Below are positions 9,169 through 16,776 of a DNA stretch of 64,000 nucleotides, one piece after another. Positions within the stretch are counted from its first letter, which is position 1. Each line of letters begins with the position of its first letter. Location of the stretch: contig NZ_MJLZ01000005.1 of NCBI RefSeq assembly GCF_003666245.1, positions 1 through 64,000 of the forward strand, in the 5' to 3' direction. The notes beneath the pieces are model-generated. The model was given only the letters and a program-made list of their open reading frames with translations, did no database searches and was not told the DNA's origin. A program made the translations under genes and the position numbers. The stretch is from Brenneria alni (lineage in GTDB: Bacteria; Pseudomonadota; Gammaproteobacteria; Enterobacterales; Enterobacteriaceae).

Positions 9169-9603
9169 ATGCCGCGCATTATGTCGGAAAAACCCATAAA
9201 CGAATACCTCGCTCATCTGCTGGTACAGGCTAACCGTCAGGTTAACCGTCAGTTATCTCTGGAGGGGATCACTCTGGAGCACTGGCGCGCGCTAAAATCC
9301 ATCTCGGAAAATAATGGCCTGACCATGCGGGAACTCTCCAGCAACCTGACGCAGAATTTCCCCACCCTGACGAAAATTATCGACAAAATGGTCAGCGAGG
9401 CGTTGGTGTATCGCCTGCCTGATGAGCAGGATCGCCGTAAAGTGCGTTTATTTATCTCCGATAACGGCAAGGCGGTATTGGATAAGCAAAACAGCCGGGT
9501 TAACGACCATCAGGGCAAGCTGGAAGATGCCTATGGCAGCGCCGAAGCGCAGATGCTAAAAGAAATGCTGGAACAGTTTTTAAAATCCGTGCCGCACGAT
9601 TGA
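9169..9603 (+). CDS. MarR-family transcriptional regulator
   Basis: A 144-residue winged-helix regulator. The recognition helix lies in TMRELSSNLTQNFPTLTKIIDKMVSEALVYR, and the wing motif DEQDRRKVRLFISDNGKAVL (the conserved DxRxxxxxLT-like signature) follows near residue 85. It is divergent from the AmiC-like/transporter operon with 147 bp between them and is the obvious candidate regulator. An in-frame ATG at 9181 is an equally possible start; neither has a good ribosome site. Confidence 0.85.
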   Translation: MPRIMSEKPINEYLAHLLVQANRQVNRQLSLEGITLEHWRALKSISENNGLTMRELSSNLTQNFPTLTKIIDKMVSEALVYRLPDEQDRRKVRLFISDNGKAVLDKQNSRVNDHQGKLEDAYGSAEAQMLKEMLEQFLKSVPHD

Positions 9604-9650
9604 CCCCACCCCACGCAGCCGATCCGTTCGCTTTACCGTCCCGGCCCATT

Positions 9651-9689
9651 TGCACCGTACTGGTGAAACCTATGCACCAATACGGTGTT
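9651..9689 (+). promoter_or_regulatory. Two tandem NtrC-type binding sites
   Basis: TGCACC-N5-GGTG occurs twice, at 9651-9667 (TGCACCGTACTGGTGAA) and 9673-9689 (TGCACCAATACGGTGTT), 22 bp centre to centre, which is two helical turns. The established enterobacterial NtrC site is TGCACC-N5-GGTGCA, and each copy matches 10 or more of the 12 defined positions. Position relative to the sigma-54-like promoter at 9824-9838 is about 150-190 bp upstream, compatible with an enhancer. Confidence 0.5.
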
Positions 9690-9707
9690 GGGTTATCTTT
9701 GCCGCGC

Positions 9708-9773
9708 TGAACGCCCTGCGTCGAGCGCGTACTACGATGTAGCACAAAAATGGCGGCATTGCGGCGCACAAAA
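9708..9773 (+). repeat. 66-bp structured repeat, copy A
   Basis: This copy shares 54 of 66 positions with the inverted copy at 23915-23980. All twelve differences are transitions. It contains a small palindrome centred on CTACGATGTAG and the conserved core AAATGGCGGCATTG. Confidence 0.65.
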
Positions 9774-9823
9774 TATTCTCCGCCGTTAAATATTCCAATT
9801 TCTGGGCAGCCCTCAGCCCGTCG

Positions 9824-9838
9824 TGGCCTGATTCATGC
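9824..9838 (+). promoter_or_regulatory. Sigma-54-like promoter before the LysR gene
   Basis: TGGCCTGATTCATGC has the GG and GC dinucleotides at the exact -24/-12 spacing and matches the sigma-54 consensus TGGCACG-N4-TTGC at eight of eleven defined positions. Transcription would begin near 9850 and read into the LysR gene at 9974. The upstream NtrC boxes support the call. Confidence 0.4.
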
Positions 9839-9973
9839 TTAAAGCCCGGTATCCCGCTATCATGGGATGACGGCGTATGATGTCATGCCCGTAGGTTTTT
9901 ATGCTTTGTCCTATCACGCCCCGGCTTATTCCCTGTATCCGGCGCGGAGGCAAAGTATCAGAGGAAAAATTGC

Positions 9974-10897
9974 ATGTCCCATATTCACGACCGGCTTGAC
10001 TGGAATTTGCTGCGCACTTTTCTGGCTATTGTGCAGGAAGGCAGCATCAGCCGTGCGGCAACCCGGCTGCATCTGACACAACCGGCAGTCAGTCTGGCGC
10101 TCAAACGTCTGGAGGAGCGGCTCGGCGAGAGTCTTATCACCCGTAACGGCGCCAACTTCAACCTGACGTCGGCGGGCGAACTGGTTTATCGCGAAGCGCT
10201 GGCGATATACGGCAGCATCGCCCGGCTATCGATGGCGGTACAGAACACCCCACACGACCTGAGCGGCGTGATACGGCTGGCGCTGGTTTCCGGGGTTAAC
10301 AGCGACATTCTGGATAACGTGATAGGCGATTTCCATCAAAGCCACCCGCGCGTCAATTTTGAGATCACCACCGGTTCAAGCGCTGATGTGCAGCACGCCC
10401 TGCTGCATTATCAGGCCGGGCTGGGTATCTGCTTAAAACACAAAAGCGTGTCGGGACTCGCGGATACGCCGTTGCTCCACCAGAGATACTTCCTTTATTG
10501 CGGCAAACAGCATCCGCTGTTCGGGCAACAACATCTGAGCATCAGCGATTTGCATAATGAAGATTTCGTCTCTTTTGCCAGTGAGCAATTAGACGGCGTA
10601 CTGGCGCCGCTGGCCCTGTTTCGGGCGCAACAGGCGCTGGAAGGACAGATTATCGGCACCAGCGCCAGTCTCGACGAGGTCAGGCGGATGGTGCGTTCCG
10701 GTCTGGGGATCGGCGCGCTGCCCGAACATGTGGTGAACAGGGAGGCGGAGGCGGGGCATCTGTGGAAGCTGCCCCCCTACGACGGTATCGCGCGTATCAC
10801 CCTGTACCTGATGTGGAATCAGGAACCGAAATATAACCAGGCGGAAGAGGCGTTCTACCACCGCTTACGCGAAGCGCTGCATCTGGCGGGTTATTGA
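9974..10897 (+). CDS. LysR-family transcriptional regulator
   Basis: A 307-residue LysR protein. The N-terminal winged helix-turn-helix is LDWNLLRTFLAIVQEGSISRAATRLHLTQPAVSLALKRLEERLG in outline, followed by the type 2 periplasmic-fold effector domain from about residue 95. A GAGGAAAA ribosome site precedes the ATG. The gene converges on the oppF-like gene, with which it overlaps by 7 bp at the stop codons, and is the only regulator adjacent to the 12-gene dct-opp operon. It is not Nac, whose sequence differs. Tandem NtrC boxes and a sigma-54-like promoter upstream suggest nitrogen control of its expression. Confidence 0.88.
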   Translation: MSHIHDRLDWNLLRTFLAIVQEGSISRAATRLHLTQPAVSLALKRLEERLGESLITRNGANFNLTSAGELVYREALAIYGSIARLSMAVQNTPHDLSGVIRLALVSGVNSDILDNVIGDFHQSHPRVNFEITTGSSADVQHALLHYQAGLGICLKHKSVSGLADTPLLHQRYFLYCGKQHPLFGQQHLSISDLHNEDFVSFASEQLDGVLAPLALFRAQQALEGQIIGTSASLDEVRRMVRSGLGIGALPEHVVNREAEAGHLWKLPPYDGIARITLYLMWNQEPKYNQAEEAFYHRLREALHLAGY

Positions 10898-11715
10898 CCC
10901 GCGTGCGATATCCGCAAACGGGTATCGCTTTGCGGCAACAGCGTGGCCGCCAGCAGCTTGCGGGTGTACTCATGACGCGGGTTGGCAAAGGTTGCCGCAC
11001 AATCGCCCTGCTCCACCACCTTACCCTGATACATGACGCACACCCGATCCGACAGATGCTCCACCACCGCCAGATTATGGCTGATAAACACCATCGCCAG
11101 ATTGAACTCGCGCTTTAACGACAGCAGCAGATTGATGATCTGCGCCTGCACCGAGACATCCAGCGCGCTGGTCGGTTCGTCACAGATCAGCGCCGCCGGG
11201 TTGAGTATCAACGCCCTGGCAATCGCCACCCGCTGACGCTGCCCGCCGGACAGTTCCCCCGGATAAGCATTGGCCAACCGACGGGGGAAACCGACGCGAT
11301 CCAGCATGTCCAGCACCTCGCGCTGCCACTCGCCGCCGCGCCAGTGAATGCGCAGCGGCTGTAATACCGTTTCATAAATGGTATAGGACGGATTCAACGA
11401 CGAATAAGGGTCCTGAAATACCGGTTGCAACAGACTGGCCCGCGCCAACCGCTCCATGCCGCGGATAGGTTCGCCGCGCAGCAGCACCTCGCCGCTTTCC
11501 GGCATGTTCAGCCCCAGCATAATGTTGGCCAGCGTGCTTTTACCGCAGCCGGATTCCCCCACCAGCCCCAGCGTTTCACCCGCTTGTAACGTCAGTGAGA
11601 CGTTATCCAGCGCCTGTATGCGCCGGGCGGGTTTCATCAACCCGCCGCCAATACTGAACGACTGACTGATACCCTTCACCTGTAACAGTGGCCCGGTTTC
11701 TGCTTCACGATTCAT
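10891..11715 (-). CDS. Peptide-type ABC transporter ATPase (OppF/DppF-like)
   Basis: A 274-residue ATPase with Walker [11 protein letters not shown], signature LSGGQRQRVAIARAL, Walker [13 protein letters not shown], and the C-terminal oligopeptide-transporter extension (GDCAATFANPRHEYTRKLLAA). The ATG at 11715 overlaps the stop of the oppD-like gene by 4 bp (ATGA); the longer reading from 11742 is less likely. It forms a heterodimer with the OppD-like subunit to energise uptake. It is the last gene of the long dct-opp operon. Confidence 0.9.
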   Translation of the reverse strand: MNREAETGPLLQVKGISQSFSIGGGLMKPARRIQALDNVSLTLQAGETLGLVGESGCGKSTLANIMLGLNMPESGEVLLRGEPIRGMERLARASLLQPVFQDPYSSLNPSYTIYETVLQPLRIHWRGGEWQREVLDMLDRVGFPRRLANAYPGELSGGQRQRVAIARALILNPAALICDEPTSALDVSVQAQIINLLLSLKREFNLAMVFISHNLAVVEHLSDRVCVMYQGKVVEQGDCAATFANPRHEYTRKLLAATLLPQSDTRLRISHAGQ

Positions 11716-12695
11716 AACTGCTCCTCCGCGGCCAGCACGCATTCATAGCGATGTTCCACGCCGGTTTGCTGCACCGGCAACGCCTGCTGGCACACCGACT
11801 GTCGCCAGGCGCAGCGCCAGCGAAACGCGCATCCGGCCATCTCCCCCAGCAGTTCCGGCACCCGGCCTTCAATCACCGGCAGGTCGGAACCGGGCGGGGT
11901 TTTCCCTGGGATCGGAATACTGGCGATCAGCCCGCGAGTATAAGGATGCATCGGTCGTTGCAGTAATTCCCTGACCGGGGCGGACTCGACAATGCGTCCC
12001 GCGTACATCACGCTGACCTTGTCCGCCATTGCCGCCACCACGCCAAAGTCGTGGGTAATCAGCAACAGCGCGAAATTAAGCTGCTGCGCCAGCTCGCGGA
12101 TCAGCGCCAGAATCTGCGCCTGGATCGTCACGTCCAGCGCGGTGGTAGGTTCGTCGGCAATCAGCAGCGACGGTTTCCCCATCAGCGCCATGGCAATAAT
12201 GATGCGCTGGCGCTGCCCGCCGGAAAACTGATGCGGATACTGGCGAATACGTTCGGCGGACTGGGGAATGCCCACCTGCTCCAGCAATTGTACCGCCCGC
12301 TGGCGCGCCAGGTCGCGGCCAAGCGATTCATGCCGCATCACCCCTTCGATCATCTGTCGTTCGATGGACAGCGTCGGATTCAGGGTTGTCATCGGATCCT
12401 GAAAAATGATCGCGATATCCCGTCCGCGCAGCCTATTCAGCTCCCGCTGCGACAACTTATCCAGCGCCTTTCCCTGGAACGTCATCCGCCGGGCGCTGAT
12501 TTTCGCCTTGCTGGTTTGCAAACCAAGCAACGACAGCGCGGTAATCGATTTACCGCAGCCGGACTCCCCCACCAGACAGAGCGTTTCCCCGGCCCGCAGA
12601 TCGAAATCCACCCCGCGCACTACGTGAAATTCGCCCTGTTCAGTGGGAATGGCGATCTGCAAATCGCGTACCGTCAGTATCGGTTCATTACTCAT
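11712..12695 (-). CDS. Peptide-type ABC transporter ATPase (OppD/DppD-like)
   Basis: A 327-residue ATPase with Walker [11 protein letters not shown], signature [15 protein letters not shown], Walker [13 protein letters not shown] and the C-terminal Cys-rich segment ([17 protein letters not shown]). In OppD/DppD proteins that segment can bind an Fe-S cluster. The start overlaps the oppC-like stop by 4 bp. Its neighbours are the four other components of one importer. Confidence 0.9.
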   Translation of the reverse strand: MSNEPILTVRDLQIAIPTEQGEFHVVRGVDFDLRAGETLCLVGESGCGKSITALSLLGLQTSKAKISARRMTFQGKALDKLSQRELNRLRGRDIAIIFQDPMTTLNPTLSIERQMIEGVMRHESLGRDLARQRAVQLLEQVGIPQSAERIRQYPHQFSGGQRQRIIIAMALMGKPSLLIADEPTTALDVTIQAQILALIRELAQQLNFALLLITHDFGVVAAMADKVSVMYAGRIVESAPVRELLQRPMHPYTRGLIASIPIPGKTPPGSDLPVIEGRVPELLGEMAGCAFRWRCAWRQSVCQQALPVQQTGVEHRYECVLAAEEQL

Positions 12696-13618
12696 CGTTT
12701 AATCTCCGCCCCCATCACATCGCGCAAACCATCACCGAACAGGTTGACCGCCAACACCAGCAGACAGAGTGCGCCGCCCGGCAATGCAATCAGCCACGAC
12801 TCGAACAAAATGTTATCGCGCCCTTCGGCGATCATTAATCCCCAGGATGGGGTTGGCGGCCTGACGCCCAGCCCCAGAAAGGAAAGCGCGGACTCCAGCA
12901 GGATCACATTAGCCACTTCCAGCGTGGCGATAACAATAATGGTATTGCGCAGATTCGGCAGAATCTCCCGCAGCATGATAAACAGATGCGAAGCGCCCAC
13001 CGCCCGCGCCGCCCGCACAAATGCCTCGTTACGCAGCGACTGGGTTCTGGCGCGGGTGACGATGGCAAACTGATCCCACACCAGCAGGCCCAGAATAGTC
13101 ACCAGCGTCATGATCGACGCCCCTTTCAGCGCCACCGCCGCCAGCGCCACCAGGACGATCGGCAGCGACAGGCGCGTAGTGATCAGAAAGCTGATCAGCA
13201 TATCGACACGTCCGCCAAAATAGCCCGCCAGCACGCCCAGCGCGGTGCCGATAACCCCGGCGAAAATCACCACGCCAATGCCGATACCCAGCGAAATACG
13301 GGCGCCGTAAATCAGGCGTGACAAATAATCGCGCCCCAACTGGTCGGTGCCAAGCCAGTGACCGCTGCTCTCCGCCGCCTGCCAGAACGGCACCAGCAGC
13401 CGGTTATCAAGATCCTGGGCAATGGGATCGTAAGGAGCCAGCCACGGCGCCAGCAGTGCAATGGCGATCATCAGCAGCAGGATGCCGCCGCCGACCACAA
13501 TACCCGCTTTGCGAAAACGCTTCAGACTACGGCGCACAGGCTTATTTTCCGGCTGTACCGGCGAAGAATCTAACAGTGACATATCAAGACTCCCTAATCC
13601 GCGGGTCAAGCCAGGCAT
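12692..13618 (-). CDS. Peptide-type ABC transporter permease (OppC/DppC-like)
   Basis: A 308-residue permease with an N-terminal helix near residues 38-58, the OppC_N segment LAPWLAPYDPIAQD just after it, and the binding-protein-dependent transport domain. The EAA loop is EAFVRAARAVGASHLFIMLREILPN. Downstream it is coupled to the oppD-like gene; upstream it overlaps oppB-like by 35 bp. An alternative start is Met13 (MSLLDSSPVQPENK), which would remove most of that overlap. Confidence 0.88.
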   Translation of the reverse strand: MPGLTRGLGSLDMSLLDSSPVQPENKPVRRSLKRFRKAGIVVGGGILLLMIAIALLAPWLAPYDPIAQDLDNRLLVPFWQAAESSGHWLGTDQLGRDYLSRLIYGARISLGIGIGVVIFAGVIGTALGVLAGYFGGRVDMLISFLITTRLSLPIVLVALAAVALKGASIMTLVTILGLLVWDQFAIVTRARTQSLRNEAFVRAARAVGASHLFIMLREILPNLRNTIIVIATLEVANVILLESALSFLGLGVRPPTPSWGLMIAEGRDNILFESWLIALPGGALCLLVLAVNLFGDGLRDVMGAEIKR

Positions 13619-14501
13619 TAATCAGGTCGGCCAGCGTGGTCAGCACCACATAAATAAGCGACAGGATCAGGATGATCCCTTGCACCACCGGTAAATCACT
13701 GCGCAGCAGCGATTCCCAGGCCAGACGTCCCAACCCGTTGAGGGCAAACACGCTTTCAATAACAATGGAACCGGATAGCAGAATGCCAAGCTGGACGGCG
13801 GCAACGGAAACCAGCGCCAGAACCGCATTGCGCATGGCGTGATGCATGACGACAGCCGTCATACCGATCCCCTTGGAGCGCGCCGTGCGAATGTAATCGG
13901 CCTGCATCACGTCGATCATGCTGGCCCGCATCAGCCGCATCAGCGCGGGCGTGGCGTAGTAACTCAGCACAATCACCGGCAGCAGATATCCCTGCCAGCT
14001 TTCGGCGCCGGAGATAGGCACCACCCCCAACCAGACGCCGAATATCACGATCAGGATCAGGCCGAGCCAGAAGCTGGGGATCGCCTGCCCGGTCACCGCA
14101 ATCAGCAGCGCCAGCCTGTCGATAATGCCACCGGGTTTCAGCGCGCCCAGCACGCCCAGCGGAATGGAAATGACCAGCGCCAGCAGGAACGCGCTGACGC
14201 CAAGCAACAGCGTAACGGGAATACGTTCGCCGATGATCTGGCTGACCGGCATATTGAAGTAGTAACTGTTGCCCAGATTGCCTTGCAGTACGCCGCCAAT
14301 CCAGCGCAGATACTGCTCCGGCAACGGGCGATCGAAACCATAAAGCTGGCGCACCAGCTCGGCATCCCTGGCGCTGGCCCCCGAACCGGCAATGGCAATG
14401 GCCGGGTCGCCGGCCAGGTAAGCCAGCGCAAAACTGATTGCCGATACCGCCAACGCGACCAACACGGCGACCAGCAATCTTTTTAATGCGAATCTCAGCA
14501 T
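13584..14501 (-). CDS. Peptide-type ABC transporter permease (OppB/DppB-like)
   Basis: A 305-residue permease with six predicted membrane helices. The start at 14501 gives the family-typical N-terminus MLRFALKRLLVAVLVALAVS. The longer reading from 14558 would run through the intercistronic hairpin at 14538-14553. The EAA region reads ADYIRTARSKGIGMTAVVMHHAMRNA. It pairs with the OppC-like permease. Confidence 0.88.
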   Translation of the reverse strand: MLRFALKRLLVAVLVALAVSAISFALAYLAGDPAIAIAGSGASARDAELVRQLYGFDRPLPEQYLRWIGGVLQGNLGNSYYFNMPVSQIIGERIPVTLLLGVSAFLLALVISIPLGVLGALKPGGIIDRLALLIAVTGQAIPSFWLGLILIVIFGVWLGVVPISGAESWQGYLLPVIVLSYYATPALMRLMRASMIDVMQADYIRTARSKGIGMTAVVMHHAMRNAVLALVSVAAVQLGILLSGSIVIESVFALNGLGRLAWESLLRSDLPVVQGIILILSLIYVVLTTLADLINAWLDPRIRES

Positions 14502-14537
14502 GTCGATACGCTCATTGCATTGTAAACATGGATACAT

Positions 14538-14553
14538 GCCCGCTGACGCGGGC
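14538..14553. other. Intercistronic hairpin after the oppA-like gene
   Basis: GCCCGC-TGAC-GCGGGC is a perfect 6-bp stem with a tetraloop between the binding-protein and permease genes. Such hairpins often protect the binding-protein mRNA and lower expression of the permease genes; there is no T-run. Confidence 0.5.
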
Positions 14554-14561
14554 AACAACGA

Positions 14562-16085
14562 TTACTTCCAGCTCGATAGCCACCAGCGGGCAAACTCATC
14601 AGGCTGAGGGGTAAAATTCAAATCTTTCGACAGGCCGTAGTTGATATTGTAGTTATACAACGGTATCCAGTAGGCCTGGTCAGCGATTTTTTTCAGCGCC
14701 AGGCTATAGTTCTGCTTGCGTACCTCACTATCCGGCGAGGCATCCGCCACTTTCAGCCATGCCGCCAGTTGCGCATCTTTGACCATATCGTCATCGCCGC
14801 CGCCGAAATAGTTGGACAGAATAAAGGCCACGTCTCCGATACCGTAGCTGCCCCAGTTGGACATCAGCGCGGGTAACGTCCCGGCGCGCCACTTCTGCAC
14901 CGCAGCGGCAAACTGGTTTTCATTCAATCTGACGCGAATCCCCACTTTGGCCAGATCGGAGGAAACCGCTTCAGCCACCGGGCGCGGCATGGCGGCAAAC
15001 ACCATTTCCAGATCGAAACCGTTCGGATAACCCGCTTCTTTCAGCAAATCTTTGGCTTTTTGCGGATCATAGCCATAAGCGGCCACATCCTGCTCACAGC
15101 CAAACTGCAACGGATTACAGGCGGAATTCAGCACCTGTGACGTTTCCCCGCCAAACACTGTGGCGATCTGCTGGCGGTTCACCGCATAAAGCATGGCCTG
15201 GCGCACCAGCGGATGGGTAATCGGCGTATCCGCGGTGCCGCCGGTGGCCAGACTGATATAGGCAATACGCATGATCGGCGCATTAATGATATTCACCCGG
15301 CCCGCCAGCCGCTTGGCCTGATCGGGCGGCACACGCCAGATCCAGTCCAGCTTGCCGGACATCAGTTCGGCATATTGCGTGTTCATTTCCGGTATGGTGC
15401 GGATCACAATACGTTTAATCGCCGGTTTGCCTTTCGGACTGCCGGCGTAGTGATTGTCGAAACGCTCCAGCACATAGCGCACGCCCGGCGTCTGCTCAAT
15501 CAACTTATACGGCCCGGTGCCGACCGGATGCTCCGCCATGCCCGCCGATCCTTTCTCGCTGAAATAAGCGTGCGGGTAGATTGGCAGCGCGTCGGCCAGC
15601 ATCTCTATCGCACCGGCAAACGGCTTGGCCATATGAATACGCACGCGGTAGTCATCCACTTTTTCCACACTGGCGATCCAATCCACCGAGATTTGAAAGC
15701 GGGTGCCGTAGGCCGGTTTGACTACGGTGTTTAGCGTGGTGAGCACATCATCGGCGGTGAAATCAGTCCCATTGTGGAATTTCACTCCTTTGCGCAGCAC
15801 AAATTCAATGGTTTTGTCGTCAGTGAATTTCCAGGATTCAGCCAGCGCCGGTTTGATTTCGCCGCTGCTCAGATCCTTATACAACAGGCCGTCATAGATA
15901 TGACGGGCAATGATCAACCCCTGGCGTCCGGCGATTTTGTAAGAATCCAACGGTTCTGGTTCGTCGGAAAAGGCCACGTTCAACGTATCATCCGCTTTTC
16001 CGGCCAGCGCGGGTACGCTGTGCAGCGCGGAGAAGGCCAGCGTAGTACCCAGCAGTGAAGCCAGCAGTGTTTTTTTCAGTGTCAT
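14562..16085 (-). CDS. ABC transporter substrate-binding protein, peptide/nickel family (SBP_bac_5)
   Basis: A 507-residue periplasmic protein. A Sec signal peptide (MTLKKTLLASLLGTTLAFSA) with a likely cleavage after PALAGKA precedes the solute-binding family 5 domain, including the segment AESWKFTDDKTIEFVLRKGVKFHNG in outline and FTADDVLTTLNTV. The ATG at 16085 has a GGGGA ribosome site; the longer reading starting at 16118 is less likely. The family binds peptides, nickel chelates, opines or glycosides, so the substrate is open. It lies directly before oppB and after the catabolic genes, implying that its ligand feeds the same pathway as the TRAP substrate. Confidence 0.88.
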   Translation of the reverse strand: MTLKKTLLASLLGTTLAFSALHSVPALAGKADDTLNVAFSDEPEPLDSYKIAGRQGLIIARHIYDGLLYKDLSSGEIKPALAESWKFTDDKTIEFVLRKGVKFHNGTDFTADDVLTTLNTVVKPAYGTRFQISVDWIASVEKVDDYRVRIHMAKPFAGAIEMLADALPIYPHAYFSEKGSAGMAEHPVGTGPYKLIEQTPGVRYVLERFDNHYAGSPKGKPAIKRIVIRTIPEMNTQYAELMSGKLDWIWRVPPDQAKRLAGRVNIINAPIMRIAYISLATGGTADTPITHPLVRQAMLYAVNRQQIATVFGGETSQVLNSACNPLQFGCEQDVAAYGYDPQKAKDLLKEAGYPNGFDLEMVFAAMPRPVAEAVSSDLAKVGIRVRLNENQFAAAVQKWRAGTLPALMSNWGSYGIGDVAFILSNYFGGGDDDMVKDAQLAAWLKVADASPDSEVRKQNYSLALKKIADQAYWIPLYNYNINYGLSKDLNFTPQPDEFARWWLSSWK

Positions 16086-16117
16086 GTCACGATCCCCATA
16101 AAGCGTTAGTAAGAACA

Positions 16118-16750
16118 TCAGTTTTGCTGACGGTAAATCTCGGCCAGACTTATTCCCTGCCTCAGTTTCTCCACAATCAGCGGTTCCTGCTGCTGAATGC
16201 GGATCGCGTCCTCCACATAGTGCGCCATCTGTGATGCCGGCAGCGCGATAACGCCATTCTCATCCGCCAGTACTATGTCGCCGGGGCAGACCCGAACGCC
16301 GCCGCAGCTCACCGGCTGGTTAACCGTGCCGCCGGTTTTCCCCCGTTTGGTGGTCAGCGGCGATCGCCCTTTGCACCAGACGGGAAAGTTATCGGCACAG
16401 ATGGCGGAGAGATCGGTGATGTAACCATCAAGGATCACCGCGACAATCCCCGCCTGCTGCGCGGCGGCGGTCATTACCGCCCCCCAGCAGGCATGGCGAT
16501 CGTCGTTGACGCGTTCAATCACCAAGACGTCCCCTGGGTGAGCGGCTGCCAGCGCCAGCGGCAGGCTGTAGCCGTCGTCCTCCGGCAGCGACACCGTCAG
16601 CGCCGGGCCGCAACGGCGCACACTGATCGGCAGCACGCACTGTAGTTGAGGATGCATAAAGCCCTGATCCAGCAGATGGCCCAGCGTGGCCGTTTCCACC
16701 TGTAATAGCTGCTCAATCAGTGACGCCGTCACTTTAGGCTGTAAAGACAT
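16118..16750 (-). CDS. RraA-fold protein, aldolase/dimethylmenaquinone methyltransferase-like family
   Basis: A 210-residue RraA-superfamily protein. The family core GDVLVIERVNDDRHACWGAV and the following GIVAVILDGYITDL are visible. In the 4-hydroxy-4-methyl-2-oxoglutarate aldolases and related decarboxylases this segment reads DGxxRD, with the Arg binding substrate; here the position is Thr112 while Asp113 is kept. It may therefore be a divergent lyase or a non-aldolase. It sits between the aldehyde dehydrogenase and the importer genes of the operon. Confidence 0.75.
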   Translation of the reverse strand: MSLQPKVTASLIEQLLQVETATLGHLLDQGFMHPQLQCVLPISVRRCGPALTVSLPEDDGYSLPLALAAAHPGDVLVIERVNDDRHACWGAVMTAAAQQAGIVAVILDGYITDLSAICADNFPVWCKGRSPLTTKRGKTGGTVNQPVSCGGVRVCPGDIVLADENGVIALPASQMAHYVEDAIRIQQQEPLIVEKLRQGISLAEIYRQQN

Positions 16751-16776
16751 TGCCGCTCTCCTCTGTCAGTACCTGC

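Larger units (their letters stand above)
9604..9973. other. Regulatory intergenic region before the LysR gene
   Basis: This 370-bp gap contains two NtrC-like boxes, one copy of the 66-bp structured repeat and a sigma-54-like promoter, each listed separately. I see no protein gene in it. Short ORFs on either strand lack ribosome sites and run through the repeat. Confidence 0.6.

Noticed and set aside
9741..9760. TGGCGGCATTGCGGC as a sigma-54 promoter
   Set aside because: The TT before the GC is missing and the sequence belongs to the conserved core of the 66-bp repeat; the 9824-9838 element fits better.
9500..9769. 89-codon minus-strand ORF after marR
   Set aside because: It overlaps the 3' end of marR, both NtrC boxes and repeat copy A; nothing supports translation.
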